From an uncultured Anaerosolibacter sp. (GTDB lineage Bacteria > Bacillota_A > Clostridia > Peptostreptococcales > Thermotaleaceae): 38,391 bases of DNA. Under the pieces are notes generated by a model, which saw only the letters and a program-made list of their open reading frames with translations, searched no databases and was not told where the DNA came from. Within the stretch, counting starts at the first letter, position 1, and each line of letters begins with the position of its first letter. Shown one piece after another: positions 33,025-38,391 of this stretch. The position numbers and the translations under genes were made by a program. The stretch is from positions 1-38,391 of the forward strand of contig CALECF010000200.1 of the NCBI GenBank assembly GCA_937948705.1, written 5' to 3'.

Positions 33025-34473
33025 TTAAAGCTCAATCACCTTAATCTTATGTAAGGTGGTATCTTCTAAACCGATAATCTGTATCCCACTCTTTTTTAGT
33101 AGCTTTATATATTCGATGACTTCTGTTGTTATTTCTTCCCCCGGACATAAAACAGGAATTCCCGGTGGGTAAGGAATTAAATACTCTCCACTTATTTTAC
33201 CAAAACTATCTGTAAAGTCTACAGTAGTTTTTGCCATATAAACGGACTGCCGTGGCGTCAGCCTCATCTTCGGAAGCCGATAGGAATATAAGGGTGCCTC
33301 TATATGCCGATGGGTTATTCCTTTGCCGTCTTTTATGCCCAGTAGTGCATGGGCTAATCTATCAAAATCATTACGCTCGTTCCCTATGGTGGCTACCGCT
33401 ACGGCTACATTCATATTGGCTAACTCCATCTGTATATTGTACTTTGTACGGAGAAGTTCTTCTAGAACAGTCCCCTGAATGCCTAAGCCCGTCATATCTA
33501 TCACCAGCTTTGTTGGGTCTATACCTTTGACACCGTAGGATCCCACCAATGCTTGGCTGAGTATCTCTATTTTTTCAATCTCTACAATTTGATGCTTAAA
33601 GGATTCAATGTAACCTAGTAACCTATTCATCAAGAACTTACCTTCCGACGCTGCGATGGCTCTCGCCATATCCAAAGAAGCCATCAAAAGATAAGAGGGA
33701 CTTGTGCTTTGCTGCATAGCTAGCATTACCTTTAGACGACTTACATCTACTCTATGGGACTTCACATGAAGCATAGATGCCTGGGTAAATGCTGGCAGGG
33801 TTTTATGGGTACTCTGGGCTACAATATCCGCTCCTGCATCTAATGCTGACACAGGTAAAAGATCACTGAGATTGAAATGAGCACCATGGGCCTCATCTAC
33901 CAATAATATTTTATCATACTTGTGCACGATTGTGGCGATAGTCTCTATATCTGAGCATATCCCATAGTAGTTTGGATATGTAATCAATACTGCCTTGGCC
34001 TCAGGACACTCCTTCAAGGCTTGCTCTACGGTTTCGGGTCGTATACCCATAGTGATACCCTTTTCCACCCATACCTCTGGTTGAATATACACTGGGGTAA
34101 TATTACCAAGTACTAAACCATGAATGACTGATTTATGGCAATCCCTCGGCACAATCACTTTATCTCCTGGACTGGCCACAGCCATCAGCATGGCGATGAT
34201 CCCGCAAGAAGTCCCGTCTATCAGGAAAAACGTATGATCCGCTTTGTAAAACCTAGCAGCACTCTCCTGGGCCTCTTTGATTATTTCTTCTGGTGCATGG
34301 AGATTATCAGTCCCCGGTATTTCCGTTATATCCATGGACAACAACTGTCCTGTAAAGTTTTTATAATTAAACCGCTCATAAATTTTGCCGCTCTTATGTC
34401 CTGGTACATGAAAGGATACCATATCCTTCTTACTATGCTTTAACAATTGATCTAAAATAATTGGTTGATCCAT
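33025..34473 (-). CDS. Orn/Lys/Arg decarboxylase family, YaaO-like
   Basis: A 482-aa PLP enzyme of the fold-I basic amino acid decarboxylase family. Seen: SFHVPGHKSG near the N-terminus, FLIDGTSCGI (84-93), the PLP-contact LVDEAHGAHF with Asp193 and His196, and the Schiff-base lysine Lys224 in QSTHKTLPAF. The C-terminal domain with YPPGIPVLCPGE is present. It probably decarboxylates arginine, ornithine or lysine for polyamine synthesis; the substrate is not readable. The gene lies in the yaaO position before tmk, but its own upstream region has been replaced: the IS607-type element ends about 20 nt before the ATG. Only a weak GGGAT ribosome site remains. Confidence 0.93.
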   Translation of the reverse strand: MDQPIILDQLLKHSKKDMVSFHVPGHKSGKIYERFNYKNFTGQLLSMDITEIPGTDNLHAPEEIIKEAQESAARFYKADHTFFLIDGTSCGIIAMLMAVASPGDKVIVPRDCHKSVIHGLVLGNITPVYIQPEVWVEKGITMGIRPETVEQALKECPEAKAVLITYPNYYGICSDIETIATIVHKYDKILLVDEAHGAHFNLSDLLPVSALDAGADIVAQSTHKTLPAFTQASMLHVKSHRVDVSRLKVMLAMQQSTSPSYLLMASLDMARAIAASEGKFLMNRLLGYIESFKHQIVEIEKIEILSQALVGSYGVKGIDPTKLVIDMTGLGIQGTVLEELLRTKYNIQMELANMNVAVAVATIGNERNDFDRLAHALLGIKDGKGITHRHIEAPLYSYRLPKMRLTPRQSVYMAKTTVDFTDSFGKISGEYLIPYPPGIPVLCPGEEITTEVIEYIKLLKKSGIQIIGLEDTTLHKIKVIEL

Positions 34474-34499
34474 ACGATCCCGTTACGCAAAACTTATAA

Positions 34500-34690
34500 A
34501 ACTCTATAAAAACATTAAAAAGTTTATGTTTGCTTCCTCATTCAACGTGTCCGACCTCGGCGAACCTACTATCGTTTGATATAACACTCCAGAGACTTCA
34601 ATTCCCGTGTAACTCACGGTACATAGCATCATAATTCGTTTTAGTGCCTTATGATACTTTATATCTTGATAAATTTATACTTGCGTTCTT
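34500..34690 (-). ncRNA. Candidate omega RNA (TnpB guide RNA)
   Basis: The 3' end of tnpB and the 150 bp after it, up to the element's right end, hold a compact hairpin (CCGTG-AGTTA-CACGG, near 34613-34627) followed by GAATTGAAG. This is where TnpB guide RNAs are known to be encoded, and the hairpin is like those in related right ends. The exact 5' and 3' limits are not determined. Confidence 0.4.
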
Positions 34691-35776
34691 ATCCCTATCT
34701 ATTACAGTACCGCAGTTATCACACTCAAATACTCTTTCTGAAAGTGACAGTTTGGTTTTCACATGTCCGCATTCTGAGCAGGTCTTTGATGATGGATACC
34801 ACTTGTCGGCTTCTACAAATTCAGTGCCTTGTCTTTCACATTTATACTGCATCATCCGCTTGAATTCATATAGTCCTTGTTGTGCAATTGCTTTGGATAA
34901 GTGCTTGTTTTTCATCATGCCCTTAACATTTAGGTCTTCCATAACCACTCTTGACGTCTTGGTTTTTGCTATTTCGGTAGTTACTTTTTGCCTGTTGTCG
35001 GTTCTGATGTTATCAAGATGTTTATGCAACTTTCTGATGTTCTTTTCCAGTTTTTTAATGTTGCCTGTTTTTACGTAACTCCTCCCTTCCTTATTTTTCT
35101 CGTATTTATTTGATACTTTACGTTGCAACCTACGGATTTTCTTTTCTAATTTCTTAACCTTCTTTGTCTTGTTAATGTTTTTGTATGGTTTTTCAATATT
35201 AGAACAGATTGCTAAATCTTTAATACCAACGTCTATCCCAATACTTTCTCCTGTTAATTCCACTGGTCCTTGTTCAACTTCAATACCAACCGTTACATAC
35301 CAGTGTACTCCGTCAAACTTTACTCTTGGGTTTGTATACTTTACGTTTTCTGGTATTCTGTCTGTCTCCGATAGGTTCACCCATCCTATCTTTTCAAGTC
35401 TAACCTTGCCATCTTGAAATTTTATCTTTTCGGTATCCTGATAAAATGTAGGTGGACTTTTCTTCCTGCTTTTGAATTTAGGCTTTTCGGATAATCCTTT
35501 GAAAAACTTACAATACGCATCACAAGCATCTTTGATGGCTTGCTTTGCTATATTATTGCTGTAGTTGTTTAGCCATTTCAGTTCTTCCCTTTGCTTTAAT
35601 TGCGTTAGTTCTTTTCGCAGGTCACCATCTTTTATAAATTTGCCACCGCTTTTATAGTTTTCTTCCTGTCTTGCTAATGTCCAGTTATACGCCCATCGTG
35701 CACTACCAGCACTTTGAAACAACTTAGACATTTGCTCATTATTAGGCTCAAGCCTGACTTTCATCGTTGTTATCAT
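34649..35776 (-). CDS. tnpB: TnpB RNA-guided nuclease of IS607/IS605 elements
   Basis: A 375-aa OrfB/TnpB protein, full length. The RuvC residues are all there: Asp182 in IGIDVGIKDLAI, Glu280 in VVMEDLNVKG and Asp362 in DRDKNASINL. The zinc finger is complete (Cys333/336 and 352/355 in CSECGH and CDNCG). It has the usual basic helical N-terminus. TnpB proteins are RNA-guided DNA nucleases that help the element persist. The start could be the ATG 35776 or 35764, both overlapping the old end of tnpA. It is intact although its partner recombinase gene is not. Confidence 0.95.
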   Translation of the reverse strand: MITTMKVRLEPNNEQMSKLFQSAGSARWAYNWTLARQEENYKSGGKFIKDGDLRKELTQLKQREELKWLNNYSNNIAKQAIKDACDAYCKFFKGLSEKPKFKSRKKSPPTFYQDTEKIKFQDGKVRLEKIGWVNLSETDRIPENVKYTNPRVKFDGVHWYVTVGIEVEQGPVELTGESIGIDVGIKDLAICSNIEKPYKNINKTKKVKKLEKKIRRLQRKVSNKYEKNKEGRSYVKTGNIKKLEKNIRKLHKHLDNIRTDNRQKVTTEIAKTKTSRVVMEDLNVKGMMKNKHLSKAIAQQGLYEFKRMMQYKCERQGTEFVEADKWYPSSKTCSECGHVKTKLSLSERVFECDNCGTVIDRDKNASINLSRYKVS

Positions 35777-36380
35777 CTTGTAATAACTCCTTTATCATCT
35801 TTAGGGCTTTATTGGCTCTCCTGCCTTGTAATTTGCAACTGAATACAGTTACAATCTAGACTAAATCCTCAATCAATTCCTGCTCCCCGGCTTTTTCTGT
35901 GTTGGCTATAATTTCAATAGTTGTTCCGTATTTACTGCATATATTTTCTATGAGTTCATAACCGAACCTTAGTAACCTATCCTTATATAAAACAACTATC
36001 TTTTCAACCTCAGAAGCAACAACCATGTCGATTAACTGATTTAGTCCTTTTCTATTGTAGTTTATGCCGCTGCCTATGTCGGTAACAACATCAAAAGAAT
36101 ACCCTTTCGCAATCATGTATGATTTTACGTTGTCAATTTGCATCTTAAGGTCATCCTTTTGTTTATTGCTTGACACTCTACAATAACCTACAACTTTTCT
36201 TTTGGCTGGATTTTCACCTTTAAGCCCTAAATAATATTGAAGTTGCTGTTGCGAGTAATACCTCTAGCCACTTTTCCCTTTATGGCTGGGCTTTAGTTTC
36301 CCAACCTTATCCCAGTTTCTAAGGGTTTGTTGGGTTACTCCAATCAATTCACTAAATTCACCTATTGCATAATATTTCAT
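35748..36380 (-). pseudogene. tnpA: IS607 TnpA serine recombinase with two amber codons
   Basis: The frame from the ATG 36380 to the TGA at 35748-35750 (210 codons plus stop) keeps the full IS607 TnpA pattern. A MerR-like helix-turn-helix starts MKYYAIGEFSELIGVTQQTL. The catalytic serine domain has VVGYCRVSSNKQKDDL, and the C-terminus reads FSCKLQGRRANKALKM and ends overlapping tnpB. It is interrupted by TAG at 36264-36266 (codon 39, where the family has Tyr in SGYRYYS) and TAG at 35856-35858 (where Gln is expected after EDLV). There is no frameshift. The longest open stretch (35856-36176) lacks the DNA-binding part and the catalytic start, so the recombinase is dead unless amber codons are read through. 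Confidence 0.85.
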
Positions 36381-36556
36381 CTGAAAACACCTCTATATTA
36401 TTAGATCTTTATCCTACAATAATCAACAGTGTTTTATAGACTTTTATAAATATTCTTTAACTGCTGGAAGCCTCCCATCATGCTTAACTTCTATATCTAT
36501 GCACCTTTTCCCTCTAATTTCTCCTTAGGTATCGATTCATCCTGCCAAAAAACATA

Positions 36557-36587
36557 CAAAGCCATCAACTCGCTGTTGATAGCTTTG
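36557..36587 (-). terminator. Terminator of gin
   Basis: A 13-bp stem CAAAGCTATCAAC/GTTGATGGCTTTG with one G-U pair, a 5-nt loop, and a T-run after it on the minus strand, 6 nt after the gin stop. Confidence 0.75.
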
Positions 36588-36593
36588 TCTTTC

Positions 36594-36791
36594 CTACACT
36601 GCAGTTAGAAATTCTCTCCACATCTTTTTCATTAGAATATTGTATCCCTCGTATTTTTTATCGTCCATATCTAGATTGGCAATTTCTCTTTCACAGGCCT
36701 CACATATGTACCCGCTCAGTATTTCAATATATCGTGTAGTATTCTGAGAACACATAAAACATTCCGCGGCTTCATGCTTCACCCTATTCAC
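36594..36791 (-). CDS. csfB: Sigma-G inhibitor Gin (CsfB)
   Basis: A 65-aa zinc protein matching Gin/CsfB: two CxxC pairs in ECFMCSQNTTRY and GYICEACEREIA, spaced as in the family, then a helical C-terminus (NILMKKMWREFL). Gin blocks the sporulation sigma factor G (and sigma E in the mother cell of Bacillus), preventing early activity. Its place beside the yaaO-like gene fits Bacillus synteny, now interrupted by the IS607 element. The start is GTG at 36789-36791 or a GTG four codons on. A possible sigma-F-type promoter lies about 40 nt upstream, which is what controls csfB in Bacillus. Confidence 0.88.
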   Translation of the reverse strand: MNRVKHEAAECFMCSQNTTRYIEILSGYICEACEREIANLDMDDKKYEGYNILMKKMWREFLTAV

Positions 36792-36831
36792 CAGCCTTTA
36801 TAGTTTTCCAAGATTATTGCCCCTTCCCTAC

Positions 36832-36864
36832 TATTTTATTCACCTGTGGCATGTCACGTTATAC
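36832..36864 (-). promoter_or_regulatory. Candidate sigma-F-type promoter of gin
   Basis: On the minus strand GTATA (36860-36864), 15-nt gap, GGTGAATAAAATA (36832-36844). This resembles the forespore sigma-F/G pattern GYATA-N15/16-GGnnAnAnT. One position differs from consensus, so this is a candidate only. Confidence 0.4.
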
Positions 36865-36972
36865 TTTTTTTCATGTATTGTTTTTACTGTATTTTTGTCG
36901 TTTACCACAATATGTAGATATATCATATGACAAATTATACAATATATTGAGCAAGCTATAGAGTCCAGAAAA

Positions 36973-36995
36973 CCCATGTCACTTTATGACATGGG
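36973..36995 (-). terminator. Terminator of 166-aa membrane protein gene
   Basis: A 9-bp perfect stem CCCATGTCA/TGACATGGG with a 5-nt loop, 10 nt after the stop; the T-tract on the minus strand is short. Confidence 0.65.
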
Positions 36996-37005
36996 CATAT
37001 ATATA

Positions 37006-37506
37006 CTAGTTTTCTCCTCGGCCAGATTGTATCGCTTTTAGAAGCTCATCGCTAGGTTCTATTACAAAACGATATTTATCACTGCTGCGGGTAAATTCCC
37101 CTACATACCACTGATCGTGATTACCACCTGTGACAAATTTATATAATTTTGCAATCTCCTTGCTCCCTTTGCTAGTTAGTTCATTGTAAGGATAGAATTG
37201 CTCTAACTCACGCAGCTTTATATTAAGGCAAAGGTTGCTTGCTTTGCCAAAGATTCGCTCCATAATGAGATCATCATTAATAAGCTTGTAGTTAAAATAC
37301 ACAATATGTCTATAGATGATGAGCGTACAAGCAGCACACGCCATCAAAAGGGATGCAATTCCCGCGATCGTAGCGATTGTAGGATTAATTCTAGAAAATA
37401 CTTTCACTGTCGTATTCATAATAAAGGTCGCGATAAAAATCATAAGTATCAATTTCCAAAAAGAAAGCTTCTTCTGCTGTATCGTTTGCCTAATCATTGG
37501 TCCCAT
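37006..37506 (-). CDS. Two-helix membrane protein of unknown function
   Basis: A 166-aa protein with two membrane segments near the N-terminus (LILMIFIATFIMNTTVKVF about 19-37 and IATIAGIASLLMACAACTLI about 44-63) and a cytoplasmic domain of about 95 residues. The C-terminal pattern (short strands, LINDDLIMERIFGKASNLCL, then WYVGEFTRSSDKYRFVIEPS and a final helix DELLKAIQ) resembles PH-like domains of bacterial membrane proteins. I do not recognise a specific family. The start is the ATG 37506 or 37497; a GGATGG site lies 8 nt before the first. Confidence 0.75.
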   Translation of the reverse strand: MGPMIRQTIQQKKLSFWKLILMIFIATFIMNTTVKVFSRINPTIATIAGIASLLMACAACTLIIYRHIVYFNYKLINDDLIMERIFGKASNLCLNIKLRELEQFYPYNELTSKGSKEIAKLYKFVTGGNHDQWYVGEFTRSSDKYRFVIEPSDELLKAIQSGRGEN

Positions 37507-37661
37507 TTGTTAATCCATCCTTTTATGTTGCTTAGTATGATGATACAAATACTATCATATCACTTCAAATTTTCTTTATCAATCATTATATAAATGATCT
37601 CCCTGGAATATTACAGTTCTCTTGTTAATGCTGCTTCTTTTCTCAATCCTTCTATTCTCCT

Positions 37662-37740
37662 AGTTAGAAGTTAGTGGTTAGATGCCTGAATGTCCTTCAA
37701 TAGGGTCAATCAAAAAAGATTCGACCTTAGAAAGTTAAAA
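37662..37740. repeat. Hairpin repeat, copy B
   Basis: GTTAGAAGTTAGTGGTTAGA followed by GCCTGAATGTCC and AATAGGGTC, matching the left arm and first part of the core of copy A (32268 onward) over about 50 bp. The right arm is degraded (CTTAGAAAGTTAAAA). It lies between two small membrane protein genes. Confidence 0.55.
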
Positions 37741-37823
37741 ATGTTTCCTAAAATAAAAAATGCCCTCACAAATAGAAAGCATTTAATGAACAAAATTATA
37801 AATTGTATCTTTGCAGATGATCG

Positions 37824-38003
37824 CTATTTTGCCAGCTTTATATACTCTCTTTGAAGATAGTCGTCATTGTAATAGGATGTCGCAGCGAGCTTAACAGCCT
37901 TCTTACTTGACTTCAAGTCCTTTGTTGCATCGTTAAGCAAGTAGGCTTGAAAATATGCTATGGGTATACAAAGGGTTACTAGAAACATTATTTTGATTAG
38001 CAT
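37824..38003 (-). CDS. Small single-helix membrane protein
   Basis: About 59 aa from the ATG 38003: an N-terminal hydrophobic helix (MLIKIMFLVTLCIPIAYF) followed by a charged, Lys/Tyr-rich tail ending DDYLQREYIKLAK. The frame extends eight codons upstream to a TTG without a ribosome site. AGAGGAGA lies about 12 nt before the ATG, a long spacing. No family recognised. From 38028 to 38209 I see only AT-rich DNA. Confidence 0.5.
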   Translation of the reverse strand: MLIKIMFLVTLCIPIAYFQAYLLNDATKDLKSSKKAVKLAATSYYNDDYLQREYIKLAK

Positions 38004-38209
38004 AGTACGCTCAGTCTCCTCTTTCAATCTTCATATATATTTAATTCTATACCTATCCTCTTTTTCCTTCTTATTTTTTCTAGTTATTTTGTCCTATTTT
38101 ATTGAAATTTAGAGGTTTATGTCTATTTTTTATAAGCAATATACATCATATTGTGCATCCCGACTTTTCCATCACTATATATATGCGACAATTTTCTTCC
38201 TTATTATAG

Positions 38210-38243
38210 AAAAAACTCAGAAGCAATTGCTTCTGAGTTTTTT
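38210..38243. terminator. Likely terminator of the rRNA operon
   Basis: A 34-bp perfect palindrome, 17 + 17 bases (AAAAAACTCAGAAGCAA and its complement), with T-runs on both strands, about 110 nt after the 5S end. Confidence 0.8.
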
Positions 38244-38247
38244 ATTT

Positions 38248-38341
38248 CTACGCTCTGCGTAAGTGATTCACACCAAATCAAAGATTTGGGTTCACTACTT
38301 AGCTCTGCATTAGCGACTTACACAAACTCTACGAGTTTGGT
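38248..38341 (-). repeat. Two degenerate direct repeats after 5S rRNA
   Basis: Two units of about 45-50 bp (38292-38341 and 38248-38291). On the minus strand each has a small hairpin (CAAACTC-GTA-GAGTTTG in one, CCAAATC-TTT-GATTTGG in the other), then GTGTxAxTC, CTxAxGCAGAGC. They lie between the 5S rRNA end and the terminator. Confidence 0.55.
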
Positions 38342-38353
38342 AATCTGCTTAAA

Positions 38354-38391
38354 CCAGCGACGACCTACTCTCCCAGGCAGTTACCCACCAA
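38354..38391 (-). rRNA. rrf: 5S ribosomal RNA, 3' end, partial
   Basis: The minus strand reads GGTAACTGCCTGGGAGAGTA then GGTCGTCGCTGG, the conserved 3' part of firmicute 5S rRNA. The rest lies beyond the right edge, so an rRNA operon is read leftward into this window. The exact 3' end may be one or two bases further left. Confidence 0.93.

Larger units (their letters stand above)
34494..36449 (-). mobile_element. IS607-family insertion sequence
   Basis: A roughly 2-kb element with tnpA (serine recombinase, broken) and tnpB, in the usual overlapping order. Subterminal inverted repeats mark its limits: TTATAAAACTCTATAAAA at 34494-34511 and its near-exact complement at 36432-36449. True tips lie slightly outside, since IS607 elements have no fixed terminal repeats and make no target duplication. 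It has inserted between gin and the yaaO-like gene, which are close neighbours in Bacillus. Confidence 0.85.

Noticed and set aside
35856..36266. Pyrrolysine at the two TAG codons of tnpA
   Set aside because: The expected residues are Tyr and Gln in a transposase. The neighbouring csoR-like, dipeptide-tail and tmk genes use TAG as an ordinary stop, so nonsense mutation is the simplest explanation.

Overview
The window looks like the chromosome of a spore-forming, low-GC anaerobic member of the Clostridia. The evidence is the sporulation genes (spoVR-like, spmA/spmB, the sigma-G inhibitor gin), many 4Fe-4S or thiol proteins, T-box control of metG, a zinc-ribbon AbrB, and AT-rich intergenic DNA with strong hairpin terminators. 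An Alkaliphilus-like genus is my guess; it is not proven here. Almost all genes lie on the minus strand. The order gin - speA-like - tmk - darA - holB - ricT - trmN6 - rsmI - abrB - metG - tatD - yabE - rnmV - rsmA matches the origin-proximal block of Bacillus subtilis. The 3' end of a 5S rRNA enters at the right edge.

Region by region. 1-4750: a partial secreted stalk-domain protein, a chemoreceptor, a SpoVR-family protein, a DUF3189 protein and a CsoR-family repressor. 4906-5764: a PstS-like pseudogene with a frameshift, an internal deletion and a nonsense codon. 5819-8495: a sulfur-transfer operon. 8566-12038: a Tyr-rich protein, a membrane-anchored rhodanese lacking its catalytic Cys, an M14 carboxypeptidase lipoprotein and a large unknown protein. 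12135-18780: rsmA, rnmV, yabE, tatD, metG and a small membrane protein, the last three behind a Met T-box. 18824-25650: spmB/spmA, a PepV-type dipeptidase, an ECF sigma/anti-sigma/B-box operon, YtxH and DUF948-like envelope proteins, and a CCA-adding-type enzyme. 26167-34473: abrB, rsmI, trmN6, a TlpA/CcdA pair, ferredoxin, ricT, holB, darA, tmk and a PLP decarboxylase. 34490-36450: an IS607-type element that has separated the decarboxylase gene from gin. 36594 to the end: gin, two small membrane proteins and the 5S rRNA end.

The most interesting locus is 8215-8495. Upstream of the CoA-disulfide reductase/rhodanese, TusA and DsrE genes is a 63-codon DUF1858-type redox gene that ordinary ORF calling misses. 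Its CxxC motif reads CxxU: an in-frame UGA sits exactly where the second Cys belongs. The frame continues through the conserved C-terminal half, and a small hairpin with G at the second loop position starts its loop 23 nt after the UGA, matching what is known of bacterial SECIS elements. The operon has a near-consensus promoter, and just after its start point lies a C5-N7-G5 inverted repeat of the kind bound by CsoR/CstR repressors. A CsoR/CstR-like gene lies about 3.5 kb downstream. My inference is a persulfide-handling system: a sensed sulfane-sulfur or metal signal derepresses a selenocysteine redox protein together with a persulfide reductase, a TusA carrier and a DsrE-like protein.
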